This document shows positions 41,710 through 51,137 of a DNA stretch of 64,000 bases, one piece after another (positions within the stretch are counted from its first letter, which is position 1; each line of letters begins with the position of its first letter). Location: the NCBI GenBank assembly GCA_944384205.1, contig CALWSL010000001.1:62001-126000 (forward strand). The letters run 5' to 3'. Source of the stretch: an uncultured Acetatifactor sp. GTDB lineage: Bacteria > Bacillota > Clostridia > Lachnospirales > Lachnospiraceae. Position numbers and translations under genes: made by a program. A model generated the notes under the pieces. That model was not told where the DNA came from and searched no databases. It worked only from the letters and a program-made list of their open reading frames with translations.

Positions 41710-43137
41710 ATGAAATTTGCGAATAAATTATTCTTTGCAACAACAGTTGTTCTTACCATTATTTTTACGGTGTTTGGTATCTGGATGTTGTCCTCTTATT
41801 TTCAGAAAATTCTGAATCGTGAGATGGTGCAGGCAGATATGGAAAGTCAGATGTTTCAATATCTGTTTGAGATGGCATATCAGTCTGTGGAGGAATACGG
41901 GGAAGAGTTCGCCATAAACAGTGCAGTGGACAGTGTCGTTTCCGGTGTGGAGAAAAACGGCAGTCATTGCTTTGTCTGGACGGCGGAAGAAGATTACTAT
42001 GGAGAATCCTTTGTAAGAGCGACACAGCAGACGGCAGCGTTTTACGAACTGGCGGCAAAGCTGGATGAAACGAATACCTATGCCTATGGAATCCGCCGGA
42101 TGGAGGATGATTATTATCTGTTGAGTGTGTGCAAATCCCATGCCAATGAGCGCATTGTGTATCTGGGAATCAGCAGGGATGTCACAACGATGTATGAGGA
42201 CAGGCAGGGATTGCTGAATCAGTACAGGCTGGCGTTGATTTTGCTGCTGATTACAGGCGGAACGTGTATCTATTTGCTGTCACGGTATATTACAAAGCCT
42301 ATCAGAGAGCTTGATGCGGTGGTAGAGGAAATTGCTGACGGAAATTACGAACAGCGCTCTGAGTATACCAGTGCAGACGAAATCGGCAAGCTGGCAGAAA
42401 ATTTTAACCGTATGGCAGACCGGCTTGTGGAACAGATGCAGGAGAAGGAAATGGAGGCAAAACAGAAGGAAGATTTTACAGCGGCATTTGCCCATGAGCT
42501 GAAAACGCCGCTGACTTCCATTATCGGGTATGCGGATATGCTCAATTCCGTAACGCTGTCCGAGGGGGAACGACGGGAAGCCTATTATTATATTTACAGT
42601 CAGGGAAAGCGGCTGGAAAGCTTATCTCATAAGCTGCTTGAGCTGGTGAGCATGGAGCAGACACCCATGCAGGTGCGCGAGATTCAGACAAAGGAGCTTG
42701 AGGAAAATATCAGGATAACCATGCGTCCTGTTTTTGACAGAAAGCATATTAAAGGAAAAATCAGCATGGAAAAAGGAAAGCTGTACGGGGACAGGGATTT
42801 ATTGCTTTCCCTTTTGTATAATCTGCTCGATAATGCGGCAAAGGCAGTGGAGGAAGGCGGGTTTATCTTGTTAAAGGGACGCTGCATGAAACAGGGATAC
42901 GAGATTAAGGTCGTGGACAATGGGCGAGGAATCCCCAGGCAGGATATTAACAGAATTACCGAGGCTTTTTATATGGTGGACAAATCCCGTTCCCGCAAGG
43001 AGGGCGGCGCAGGTATCGGCATGGCGCTCTGCCAGAGAATTGTCACTTTACATAAAGGAGCTTTAAGGATTGACAGTAAACCGGGAGAGGGAACCGTGAT
43101 TCAACTGTTGTTTCCGGACAAGATGAGGGCGGAATGA
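41710..43137 (+). CDS. Sensor histidine kinase (VanS-like architecture)
   Basis: The 475-residue protein has two membrane helices (about 8-28 and 175-195) around a 140-residue outer domain, a HAMP domain (YITKPIRELDAVVEEIADGNY), the HisKA helix with phosphoacceptor H262 in FAHELKTPLTS, and a HATPase domain with NLLDNAAKA, DNGRGI and GGAGIGMALC. It starts 24 bases after its response regulator. Its stop overlaps the start of the next gene (ATGA), so the orphan protein is made together with it. Confidence 0.95.
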   Translation: MKFANKLFFATTVVLTIIFTVFGIWMLSSYFQKILNREMVQADMESQMFQYLFEMAYQSVEEYGEEFAINSAVDSVVSGVEKNGSHCFVWTAEEDYYGESFVRATQQTAAFYELAAKLDETNTYAYGIRRMEDDYYLLSVCKSHANERIVYLGISRDVTTMYEDRQGLLNQYRLALILLLITGGTCIYLLSRYITKPIRELDAVVEEIADGNYEQRSEYTSADEIGKLAENFNRMADRLVEQMQEKEMEAKQKEDFTAAFAHELKTPLTSIIGYADMLNSVTLSEGERREAYYYIYSQGKRLESLSHKLLELVSMEQTPMQVREIQTKELEENIRITMRPVFDRKHIKGKISMEKGKLYGDRDLLLSLLYNLLDNAAKAVEEGGFILLKGRCMKQGYEIKVVDNGRGIPRQDINRITEAFYMVDKSRSRKEGGAGIGMALCQRIVTLHKGALRIDSKPGEGTVIQLLFPDKMRAE

Positions 43138-44051
43138 AAAACAGAAAAACTAAGAACAATAAGGAAAAATTATGTGTTGCAGGAATGTTGCTGCTGGTAA
43201 TTGCAGCCTTGTTTTTTCCACAGATTATTTTTGAGATTCAGGATAGATACCGCATGGTGAATACGGAAGTGGAAGCGCGGGAAAGTCCTGATATCTTTCA
43301 ACTGAATTTATCTTATGAAGAGCAGCTTGGTATAAGAATGAGCAATTTTCTTAAGGCAAATCAGAAAATGGTAACGGGTTTAGACTATGACGTTACGGAG
43401 GGGGCGGAACAAGCCGGGCTGCTTGAAACAATTATGTATCAGGAATGGTTTTATATATTATATGATTACAGCATTACTGTGGATTCTTTCTATTATGAAT
43501 CAATGTTTAGTACCGATATTGCGTCGAGCGTTCAAGATTGTAAAAAATATATTGTTTACGGAAGCAATTATGAACCTTTGCTGTTCCTGTGGTATTTTGA
43601 CATTTATTTACCGGATATTGGCACGAGAATGCAGCTTGTTGTGGATACGGAAGACGATACGGTTTATTATATAAGGCTGTCATTCGATGAGCAGCAGGAG
43701 AGGCAAACGAAATTTACAGACGCGGGACCGGCTTATGTTTTGATAGAATATATTATGGCAAATATCCCTTTTTATTATTCTTATTATGAAGCAGACAGTT
43801 ATGAGGAAAATTTGGGATATGGATATGATTTGGTTTCAGATGCGGGCAATGTTGCTGTAACGGGGAGTGAGCAATATGATATCGGCATTGTAATGGATGA
43901 GAGTCAATACAAAATTGAAACTGCGTTTCCCTATGGGGATTCTTACATGACTTTTTTTGCTCAGGCAGCATTTGGAGACGGCGTTCATCCTGAAATTATT
44001 ATGGGAATCAGAGAAATAGGGGAATTAATCCCTGAAATGATGCAAAATTGA
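43134..44051 (+). CDS. Unrecognised membrane-anchored extracytoplasmic protein linked to a two-component system
   Basis: The 305-residue protein has a basic start (KNRKTKNNKEK), one membrane helix at about 14-34, then a soluble outer part rich in Tyr, Asp and Glu with no lipobox and few cysteines. I recognise no domain. The gene overlaps the kinase stop by four bases, and a D,D-carboxypeptidase gene follows 52 bases later. This arrangement suggests an accessory sensor or a target of the two-component system at the cell wall (inference). Codon use and base content look like those of its neighbours. Confidence 0.7.
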   Translation: MKNRKTKNNKEKLCVAGMLLLVIAALFFPQIIFEIQDRYRMVNTEVEARESPDIFQLNLSYEEQLGIRMSNFLKANQKMVTGLDYDVTEGAEQAGLLETIMYQEWFYILYDYSITVDSFYYESMFSTDIASSVQDCKKYIVYGSNYEPLLFLWYFDIYLPDIGTRMQLVVDTEDDTVYYIRLSFDEQQERQTKFTDAGPAYVLIEYIMANIPFYYSYYEADSYEENLGYGYDLVSDAGNVAVTGSEQYDIGIVMDESQYKIETAFPYGDSYMTFFAQAAFGDGVHPEIIMGIREIGELIPEMMQN

Positions 44052-44103
44052 TACCTGTCTCGTTTATTCTGAAAAAAACAAGAGAGGAATTATCGGAAAG
44101 GCT

Positions 44104-44910
44104 ATGACATCGGAGAAAAAACGAGGATATAACAAAAAGAGAATGAAGCAGATAAGAAGGCAGAGACGGCTTAAGAGAAGATTGTTGGGAGCCGGGATAT
44201 TGATTCTTTCAGGTGTCTGTATTTTTCTCCTGGGGAAGAGCGTCGGGAGACAGGAAGAAATGCAGATTCTGACCAAAGAAGAAAAAGTAAAGAATTATAC
44301 ATATAATCAAGGCGGTCAGGAGGAAGAATATGATTTGGACGGAATATTGACTGTCAGGGAAATTCTGTTGGTGAACAAAGATAACCCGTTGCCGGAGGAT
44401 TATGAGGTGACCCTTCTGACGCTGCCGGACGGGGTGAACCGTGCCGCAGAAGAAGCATACGAACCTTTATGCGATATGCTGAAAGCAGGACAGAAAGAGG
44501 GCTTAAGCTTTGAAATCTGTTCTTCCTACAGAAGTGTGGAGCGTCAGCAGGAGCTTTTGGACGAAGATATCAATACTTTGATGAGACAGGGATATTCCTA
44601 TAAGGAGGCATATGAAGAGGTGACGAAGGAGACGATGCCGCCGGGGTACAGTGAGCATTCCACCGGACTTGCCTTTGATATCGTGTCGCTTGGTTATCAA
44701 ATACTGGATGCAGGACAGGAAAAAACAAAGGAGAATATCTGGCTTCAGTCTCATTGTGCGGAGTATGGTTTTATTCTCCGGTATCCAAAGGGAAAGGAAG
44801 ACATTACTGCTATCAATTATGAGTCCTGGCATTTCCGCTATGTGGGAAAAGAAGCAGCCGCATATATTATGGAGAATGGTATCACTCTGGAGGAATATTT
44901 GGAACTTTAA
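44104..44910 (+). CDS. D-alanyl-D-alanine carboxypeptidase, VanY/M15B family
   Basis: The 268-residue protein starts with a very basic segment, has a membrane anchor at about 27-44, a spacer of some 50 residues, and then an M15B peptidase domain. The zinc site is H185 and D192 in SEHSTGLAFD plus H243 in ESWHFRYVG with E240 as catalytic base. It would trim the last D-Ala from peptidoglycan stems outside the cell. VanY enzymes are often under a VanRS-type two-component system, and one lies just upstream. No vanH/A/X genes are present, so resistance is not implied. Confidence 0.9.
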   Translation: MTSEKKRGYNKKRMKQIRRQRRLKRRLLGAGILILSGVCIFLLGKSVGRQEEMQILTKEEKVKNYTYNQGGQEEEYDLDGILTVREILLVNKDNPLPEDYEVTLLTLPDGVNRAAEEAYEPLCDMLKAGQKEGLSFEICSSYRSVERQQELLDEDINTLMRQGYSYKEAYEEVTKETMPPGYSEHSTGLAFDIVSLGYQILDAGQEKTKENIWLQSHCAEYGFILRYPKGKEDITAINYESWHFRYVGKEAAAYIMENGITLEEYLEL

Positions 44911-44947
44911 GACGGGAAAGGTATATTTTGCCTTCCGCGCAGATATA

Positions 44948-44994
44948 TTGTTACAAATCCAGCTTATTTAAGGCGATGTGTAACAAAAATAAGC
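44948..44994 (+). other. Possible H-type RNA pseudoknot before the AGCS symporter gene
   Basis: Two perfect inverted repeats interleave: TTGTTAC (44948-44954) with GTAACAA (44980-44986), and GCTTATTT (44962-44969) with AAATAAGC (44987-44994). The order a-b-a'-b' with zero bases between a' and b' is that of a coaxial H-type pseudoknot. Loop lengths of 7 and 10 bases are feasible. It ends 2 bases before the GGGAGG ribosome site of the next gene. There is no known riboswitch that I can assign. Confidence 0.4.
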
Positions 44995-45009
44995 GCGGGA
45001 GGCTTTTAT

Positions 45010-46503
45010 TTGGGAAAAATCGGTGATGCGGGCAATATATTAGAAAGAATTGACAATGCAGTGTGGGGACCGGGAATGCTTTTGCTTCTTTTGGGAACAG
45101 GCTGTTATCTGATGATACGGCTTCGTTTTCTCCCTGTCCGCAGACTGAAATTTGCGATTCTTTGCGCTATCGGATATGAAGGGAAGTACATAAATAAGGC
45201 AGCGGAGGATAACGGAAATTCTTCGGGCGGAATCTCTTCTTTTTCCGCGCTTACAACGGAGCTTGCGGCAACGATTGGAACAGGTAATATTGTCGGCGTG
45301 GCGACTGCCATGGTGCTGGGCGGTCCGGGGGCGTTATTCTGGATGATGATATCCAGCGTTATCGGAATGGCTACAAAGCTGGTTGAGAGTATGCTTTCCG
45401 TGAAGTACCGCAGCAGAAACGATAAGGGGGAACGTGTAGGAGGTCCCATGTATACCCTTGTGAATGCGTTTCCAAGTCCCCATGCGGGTAAGATACTGGG
45501 GATTTTTTTTGCTGTCTTTGCAGTGATGGCTTCCTTTGGTATGGGAAACATGACACAGTCCAATTCCATCGCAGAGGCAATGTGGGTGAGCTTTGGGATT
45601 CCGAAGGCTCAGACAGGACTTGTTGTCACCATTATTACGATTCTGGTGGTGCTTGGCGGAATCGGAACCATTTCCAGGGTGACGCAGATTGTAGTGCCGT
45701 TTATGGGGATTTTCTATCTGGTGGGGGCGTTGTTTGTCATTGTGACCCATCTGGGAAATTTGTCGGGCGGAATCTGTGATATCATATTGTCAGCGTTAAA
45801 GCCACAGGCAGTTACCGGAGGAATTTTTGGCAATATGACGGTTTCGGCAATGAGTGCGCTGCGTTGGGGTGTGTCAAGAGGCGTATTTTCCAATGAAGCG
45901 GGAATCGGCGCTGCGGGAATCAGTGCTGCCGCCGCAGATACAACGGATTATGTGAAACAAGGATATATCAGTATGACAGGGGTATTTTTGGACACTATCG
46001 TGATATGCCTGATTACGGGGCTGGCGCTTGCCTGTTCGGGAGTGGTAGGAAGCTTTGACGGAAATGGAGAGCTTCTTACGGGAACGGCGCTTACCATCGC
46101 CGCCTTTCACACTACCTTCGGAGAAAAGGGAGCTGTATTTATCAGCATTTGCATTGCATTGTTTGCCTTTGCGACGATTGTGGGATGGGCATATCAGGGA
46201 GAAAAGGCGTTTGAATTTCTGGTAAAAAAATCGAAATATTGTATCTGTTACCGCTTTATTTATGCGTTAATAGCCTTTGTGGGAGCCGTGTGCTCTCTGG
46301 AGGCAGTCTGGAATTTTTCCGATATCTGCAACGGACTGATGGTGATACCGAATCTGATTTGCGTTCTGGCGCTCTCAGGTATTGCCTGTCGGGAGATAAA
46401 GGCTTACGATAGAAGAATTGTGAAGAAAGCATGTGGAAAAAAGAAGCAGAAAAAGAAATGGGTTGAGGAAAGAAAAAAGTCATGGTATGATAATTATCAT
46501 TGA
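45010..46503 (+). CDS. Sodium:alanine/glycine symporter (AGCS family)
   Basis: The 497-residue protein has about ten membrane helices and the AGCS signatures: [71 protein letters not shown] and a C-terminal basic tail. It takes up alanine or glycine with sodium. TTG at 45010 is the start, with GGGAGG seven bases upstream; no ATG is near. A possible pseudoknot lies just before the ribosome site. The gene may be read from the vanY transcript or from an unseen promoter. Confidence 0.93.
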   Translation: MGKIGDAGNILERIDNAVWGPGMLLLLLGTGCYLMIRLRFLPVRRLKFAILCAIGYEGKYINKAAEDNGNSSGGISSFSALTTELAATIGTGNIVGVATAMVLGGPGALFWMMISSVIGMATKLVESMLSVKYRSRNDKGERVGGPMYTLVNAFPSPHAGKILGIFFAVFAVMASFGMGNMTQSNSIAEAMWVSFGIPKAQTGLVVTIITILVVLGGIGTISRVTQIVVPFMGIFYLVGALFVIVTHLGNLSGGICDIILSALKPQAVTGGIFGNMTVSAMSALRWGVSRGVFSNEAGIGAAGISAAAADTTDYVKQGYISMTGVFLDTIVICLITGLALACSGVVGSFDGNGELLTGTALTIAAFHTTFGEKGAVFISICIALFAFATIVGWAYQGEKAFEFLVKKSKYCICYRFIYALIAFVGAVCSLEAVWNFSDICNGLMVIPNLICVLALSGIACREIKAYDRRIVKKACGKKKQKKKWVEERKKSWYDNYH

Positions 46504-46522
46504 TGAAGTGAGGATGCAGAAA

Positions 46523-47773
46523 ATGGATAAGCTGAAAGAAAAAGTGATTGAAAAATTTTTACGATATGTGAAGGTGGATACACAGTCTGCCGAGGATTCC
46601 GAAACCACGCCAAGCACGATGAAACAGCACAATCTTGCAAAGATGCTGGTGGAGGAACTGCACGGGATGGGCGCGGAGGAGATTGCGTATGATAAAGAAC
46701 ACTGCTATGTCTATGCGTCCATCCCTGCCACGGAAGGCTGTGAATCGGCGCCCGTACTTGGTTTTATTGCGCATATGGATACGTCTCCTGCGGTTACGGA
46801 TACCGATGTAAAGCCCAGAGTGGTAGAAAACTATGACGGAAAGGATATCGTACTGAATGCCGATGACAACATTATAATGAAGGTTTCCGATTTTCCCGAA
46901 CTGGAAAAGTATGTGGGACAGGATTTGATTGTAACCGACGGGACAACCCTGTTAGGAGCAGACGATAAGGCTGGTATCGCTGAGATTATGGCGATGGCAG
47001 AATTCTTCTTACAGTGTAAGGAATGCCGTCATGGAAAAATCAGAATCGGTTTTACGCCCGATGAGGAAGTCGGAAGGGGCGCGGATTTTTTTGATGTGAA
47101 GCTTTTCGGCGCGGATTATGCCTATACGGTGGACGGCGGCGCGCTTGGAGAGCTGGAATACGAGAATTTTAATGCCGCAGGGGCGAAGCTGCATGTATAT
47201 GGAAGGAGCGTACATCCCGGTTCTGCAAAGGGCAAAATGAAGAATGCCATTCTCATTGCCCAGGAATTTCAGAGTATGCTGCCGGTATTTCAAAACCCGA
47301 TGTACACGGAAGGGTACGAGGGCTTTTTCCATTTGGACAGTATTCGCGGTGACGTGGAAGCGGTTACGGCGGACTATATCATCCGCGACCATGATAAAGC
47401 GTTATTTGAACAGAAGAAAAAACAGTTTTTACAGACGGCTGATTTTTTAAACGACAAGTACGGTGAGGGAACGGTGGCTGTAGAAATGGAGGATTCCTAC
47501 TACAATATGCGGGAAGTGTTAGAGCCTCATATGCACCTTGTGGACAATGCGGCAGAGGCAATGCGGGAGCTTGGAGTTGAGCCGGTTGTATCTCCCATAC
47601 GCGGCGGTACGGACGGTGCGCGGCTGTCCTTTATGGGTTTGCCCTGCCCCAATCTCTGTACCGGAGGGGAAAATTATCACGGCAGATATGAGTATGCCTG
47701 TGTGCAGTCTATGCTCAAAACAACACAGCTATTAATTCTGATTGCGGAGAAATATAGCGATTTCAAGGCATAA
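46523..47773 (+). CDS. pepT: Peptidase T (tripeptide aminopeptidase)
   Basis: The 416-residue protein is a di-zinc M20 peptidase. Metal and catalytic residues sit in [29 protein letters not shown] and [17 protein letters not shown], and a His in [20 protein letters not shown]. It removes the first residue from tripeptides in the cytoplasm. The frame is open into the symporter gene, but ATG 46523 with GTGAGG nine bases before it gives the family N-terminus ([20 protein letters not shown]). It follows the symporter after 19 bases, a peptide and amino-acid use context. Confidence 0.95.
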   Translation: MDKLKEKVIEKFLRYVKVDTQSAEDSETTPSTMKQHNLAKMLVEELHGMGAEEIAYDKEHCYVYASIPATEGCESAPVLGFIAHMDTSPAVTDTDVKPRVVENYDGKDIVLNADDNIIMKVSDFPELEKYVGQDLIVTDGTTLLGADDKAGIAEIMAMAEFFLQCKECRHGKIRIGFTPDEEVGRGADFFDVKLFGADYAYTVDGGALGELEYENFNAAGAKLHVYGRSVHPGSAKGKMKNAILIAQEFQSMLPVFQNPMYTEGYEGFFHLDSIRGDVEAVTADYIIRDHDKALFEQKKKQFLQTADFLNDKYGEGTVAVEMEDSYYNMREVLEPHMHLVDNAAEAMRELGVEPVVSPIRGGTDGARLSFMGLPCPNLCTGGENYHGRYEYACVQSMLKTTQLLILIAEKYSDFKA

Positions 47774-47819
47774 AGCAGTAAAAAACGGCAAGAGCAGATT
47801 AGAAAGGTTAACTATAAGA

Positions 47820-49265
47820 ATGACGAAAGAATGGAATCTGGAACAGTATGATACCTATACGGAAGCGCCTGCGGAAGAACCGGAGCGCCAGTTTTACTAT
47901 ATGGCAAAATGCCGGAAGTATGTGAAGGAGCTTGCTGAGAAGCTGGGACATGCTCCTACCTGCTGTGTTACGACATTCGGGTGCCAGATGAACGCCCGCG
48001 ATTCCGAGAAGCTGGTGGGGATTCTGGAGATAATCGGCTACGAAATCATCGAGGATGAGAATGCGGATTTCGTGATTTACAATACCTGTACCGTGCGCGA
48101 TAACGCCAATCAGCGGGTATATGGCAGACTGGGCGTGTTAAACGGCTTTAAACGCAGGAATCCAAATATGAAGATTGCGCTTTGCGGCTGTATGATGCAG
48201 GAGGCTTCTGTCATAGAAAAGATTAAGACAAGCTACCGCTTTGTGGATCTGATTTTCGGAACTCACAATATCTATAAATTTGCGGAGCTTTTATTTACTA
48301 CTTTTGTAAGTGACGGTATGGTTATCGATATCTGGAAGGACACGGATAAGATTGTGGAGGACCTTCCTGTGGAGAGAAAGTATCCTTTTAAATCCGGTAT
48401 CAATATTATGTTCGGCTGCAACAATTTCTGCAGCTATTGTATTGTGCCCTATGTAAGAGGACGGGAGAGAAGCCGCGACCCGAAGGATATTATCCGGGAA
48501 GTTGAGCGGTTGGTTGCGGACGGTGTGGTGGAAATCATGCTTCTGGGACAGAATGTAAATTCCTATGGCAAAAACCTGGAAAATCCCATAACCTTTGCAC
48601 AGCTTTTGCAGGAGGTTGAGAAAATTGAAGGCTTGCAGCGAATTCGTTTTATGACCTCCCATCCCAAGGATTTGTCCGACGAGCTGATTGAGGTGATGAA
48701 GCATTCCAAAAAAATATGCAGACATCTGCATCTTCCTCTGCAGTCCGGTTCTACCCGTATTTTAAAGGAAATGAACAGACGCTATACCAAGGAACAGTAT
48801 GTGGAGCTGGCAGACCGTATCCGCAGGGAGATACCGGATATTGCCATTACAACGGATATTATTGTGGGATTTCCCGGCGAGACACCGGAGGATGTGGAAG
48901 AGACGATTGACGTGATTCGTACAGTCAAATACGACAATGCCTTCACCTTTATTTATTCCAAGAGAACGGGAACTCCCGCGGCGGCGATGAAAAATCAGGT
49001 GCCGGAGGATGTGGTAAAGGAAGGCTTTGACAAGGTGCTTAAGGTGGTGCAGGACACTGCGAGGGAACAGGTATCCAGATATCAGGGAATGGTGATGGAT
49101 GCCCTTGTAGAGGAAGTGAATGAGCATGATTCCTCTCTGCTGACAGGAAGGCTTTCCAACAATACGCTGGTACATTTTCCGGGGGAGAAGGCTTTGATTG
49201 GTCAGATTGTGAATGTTTCTCTGGATGAGTGTCATGGATTTTATTATATAGGACATATGGTGTAG
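47820..49265 (+). CDS. miaB: tRNA-2-methylthio-N6-isopentenyladenosine synthase
   Basis: A methylthiotransferase of 482 residues. N-terminal UPF0004 cysteines: C55 in TTFGCQMNARDSEK, C90 in NTCTVRDNA and C124 in CGCMMQE. Radical-SAM motif C200-x3-C204-x2-C207 in FGCNNFCSYCIVPYVRG. A C-terminal TRAM domain follows. It adds the methylthio group at A37 of tRNAs; the earlier step enzyme MiaA is encoded at 55877. ATG 47820 has AAAGG about 12 bases upstream, a rather long spacing. An N-terminal extension of some 45 residues precedes the first domain, common in Clostridia. Confidence 0.95.
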   Translation: MTKEWNLEQYDTYTEAPAEEPERQFYYMAKCRKYVKELAEKLGHAPTCCVTTFGCQMNARDSEKLVGILEIIGYEIIEDENADFVIYNTCTVRDNANQRVYGRLGVLNGFKRRNPNMKIALCGCMMQEASVIEKIKTSYRFVDLIFGTHNIYKFAELLFTTFVSDGMVIDIWKDTDKIVEDLPVERKYPFKSGINIMFGCNNFCSYCIVPYVRGRERSRDPKDIIREVERLVADGVVEIMLLGQNVNSYGKNLENPITFAQLLQEVEKIEGLQRIRFMTSHPKDLSDELIEVMKHSKKICRHLHLPLQSGSTRILKEMNRRYTKEQYVELADRIRREIPDIAITTDIIVGFPGETPEDVEETIDVIRTVKYDNAFTFIYSKRTGTPAAAMKNQVPEDVVKEGFDKVLKVVQDTAREQVSRYQGMVMDALVEEVNEHDSSLLTGRLSNNTLVHFPGEKALIGQIVNVSLDECHGFYYIGHMV

Positions 49266-49300
49266 ATTTTTGGAATATCCATAAGTCGATGAAAAAAATG

Positions 49301-49329
49301 TTGCAAATTGTCGATAAAGGGAATATGAT
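49301..49329 (+). promoter_or_regulatory. SigA-type promoter of sulP
   Basis: -35 TTGCAA (49301-49306), a 17-base spacer, -10 TATGAT (49324-49329). The transcript would start close to 49336, at the left arm of a terminator hairpin. Confidence 0.55.
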
Positions 49330-49333
49330 AGGG

Positions 49334-49387
49334 TTCGTGTGATTTTGTTTATAAAATTTTTATAAATAAGGTCACGCGAATTTTTTT
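49334..49387 (+). terminator. Intrinsic terminator in the sulP leader (miaB terminator or attenuator)
   Basis: TTCGTGTGA (49334-49342) pairs with TCACGCGAA (49372-49380) with one wobble. Inside, two TTTATAAA copies (49349-49356 and 49360-49367 by eye) can form a second stem. Seven T follow at 49381-49387. It ends miaB transcription, but it also lies downstream of the promoter at 49301-49329 and so in the path of sulP transcripts. Confidence 0.7.
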
Positions 49388-49406
49388 GTGAGAGAGGACT
49401 TTACAA

Positions 49407-51056
49407 ATGGATAAATTAAAACCAAAGCTATTTTCCGTAATGAAAAACTATACAAAGGAACAGTTTGGAAAGGATGTGATAGCGGGTATTATCGTTGCGA
49501 TTATTGCACTGCCGCTTTCTATTGCGTTAGCGCTTGCAAGCGGCGTTGCGCCTGAAAGAGGCATCTATACCGCAATTACTGCGGGCTTTGTGATTTCTTT
49601 CCTGGGCGGAAGCCGTGTGCAGATTGCGGGTCCTACGGCAGCGTTTGCGACTATCGTAGCGGGCATTGTAGCCAAAAACGGCATGGACGGACTGATTATC
49701 GCGACTCTGCTTGCAGGATTGATTTTGATTCTGATGGGGGTTTTTCGTCTGGGTAATCTGATTAAGTTTATTCCTTATACGATTACGACGGGGTTTACTT
49801 CCGGTATTGCGGTGACAATATTTATCGGGCAGATAAAAGATTTTCTGGGACTTACCGTAGTGAGCGAGGAGCCTTTGATAGAGACGATGGATAAATTAAA
49901 GGCTGTTTTTGTATTTATCGGTACCGTCAACTGGCAGGCGGTGATTGTGGGTATGGTATGTATGGTTATTCTGATTGGCTGGTCCTATCTGCCGGGCTTT
50001 TGTAAAAGAATCCCCCCTTCCCTGATTGCCGTGCTGGTCAGTATTGCAATGGTAAGAGGCTTGAAAATGAATGTGAACACCATCGGGGATTTGTATGAGA
50101 TTTCCAATAAGCTTCCCGGTATTTCCCTTCCTTCGGTAAGTCTTGCCGCGGTGCGGAACGTTCTTCCCGATGCGTTTACCATTGCGATTCTTGCTGCCAT
50201 TGAATCCCTGCTTTCCTGCGTGGTTGCAGACAGCATGGTAAACAGCAGGCACCGTTCCAACATGGAGCTGATTGCCCAGGGTGCGGGAAATATTACCTCC
50301 GCATTGTTCGGCGGTATCCCTGCAACCGGCGCGATTGCAAGAACCGCAGCCAATGTAAAAAACGGCGGGCGCACCCCGATTGCCGGTATGGTACATGCAG
50401 TGACCCTGCTGTTGATTCTGGTTGTTTTGATGCCTTATGCGGCATTGATTCCCATGCCCGCCATTGCAGCGATTCTGTTTATGGTAGCTTACAATATGTC
50501 CGAGTGGAGAAAGTTTGTAAGATTATGCAGGACTGCTCCTAAAAGTGATATTATCGTTTTGGTGACCACCTTTGTACTGACGGTTGTGTTTGATTTGGTA
50601 GTTGCAATTGAGATTGGTATTCTTTTGGCAGCAATCCTCTTTATGAAGCGTATGAGCGATGTTACCGAGGTGGAGGGGTGGAAATATCTGGATGACGAAG
50701 ACGCCCCTGACAGCTTAGACCTTCGTGAAGTTCCCAAAAACACTGTAGTTTACGAGGTGAGCGGACCTTTGTTCTTTGGGGCGGCGGACAAGATTCTGAA
50801 AATTACGCTGGATGAGAAAATTAACTGTCTTGTTCTGCGTATGAGAAGCGTGAGCGCTATTGATGCAACCGCAATGCACAACATGGAACAGCTTTACAGC
50901 GACTGTGAGAAGAAAAATATCAAACTGATATTTGCCCATGTCAACGAACAGCCTATGAATGTCATGCGTAAGAGCGGCTTCCTTGACAGGGTAGGAAATG
51001 AGAATTTTTGTGCACATATTGATGATGCGCTGCAGCGTGCACAAGATTTACAATAA
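49407..51056 (+). CDS. SulP family anion transporter with STAS domain
   Basis: The 549-residue protein has about 11-14 membrane helices in the SulP fold: GIIVAIIALPLSIALALASGVAPERGIYTAI, GGSRVQIAGPTAAF (the family signature) and GFTSGIAVTIF, followed by a cytoplasmic STAS domain from about residue 440 (VSGPLFFGAADKILKI, VLRMRSVSAIDATAMHNM). It carries sulfate, bicarbonate or a dicarboxylate; the ion cannot be read from sequence. GAGAGAGGAC precedes the ATG. It stands between miaB and mutS, genes that usually adjoin in Clostridia. Confidence 0.92.
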   Translation: MDKLKPKLFSVMKNYTKEQFGKDVIAGIIVAIIALPLSIALALASGVAPERGIYTAITAGFVISFLGGSRVQIAGPTAAFATIVAGIVAKNGMDGLIIATLLAGLILILMGVFRLGNLIKFIPYTITTGFTSGIAVTIFIGQIKDFLGLTVVSEEPLIETMDKLKAVFVFIGTVNWQAVIVGMVCMVILIGWSYLPGFCKRIPPSLIAVLVSIAMVRGLKMNVNTIGDLYEISNKLPGISLPSVSLAAVRNVLPDAFTIAILAAIESLLSCVVADSMVNSRHRSNMELIAQGAGNITSALFGGIPATGAIARTAANVKNGGRTPIAGMVHAVTLLLILVVLMPYAALIPMPAIAAILFMVAYNMSEWRKFVRLCRTAPKSDIIVLVTTFVLTVVFDLVVAIEIGILLAAILFMKRMSDVTEVEGWKYLDDEDAPDSLDLREVPKNTVVYEVSGPLFFGAADKILKITLDEKINCLVLRMRSVSAIDATAMHNMEQLYSDCEKKNIKLIFAHVNEQPMNVMRKSGFLDRVGNENFCAHIDDALQRAQDLQ

Positions 51057-51078
51057 CAACATTTTGTGGTATTATAGG

Positions 51079-51107
51079 AGCGGATGCACAAATTTTGTGT
51101 ATCCGCT
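51079..51107 (+). terminator. Hairpin between sulP and mutS
   Basis: The arms 51079-51091 and 51095-51107 pair at 13 positions (one wobble) with a 3-base loop. No T run follows, so it may be a weak sulP terminator or an mRNA-stabilising stem. Confidence 0.5.
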
Positions 51108-51137
51108 ATACTTATCGATAGAACAGGGGTAAAAGAA

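Noticed and set aside
44104-44910. Vancomycin-resistance locus
   Set aside because: The VanY-type peptidase and two-component system are not accompanied by vanH, a D-Ala-D-Lac or D-Ala-D-Ser ligase, or vanX, so resistance cannot be inferred.
44911-45009. Glycine riboswitch before the AGCS symporter
   Set aside because: The gap of 99 bases has no tandem aptamer signature; it holds only the interleaved repeats reported separately.
51084-51137. N-terminal extension of mutS from ATG 51084
   Set aside because: The ATG lies within the 13-pair hairpin 51079-51107 with no ribosome site, and the extra 18 residues are not part of the MutS family start.
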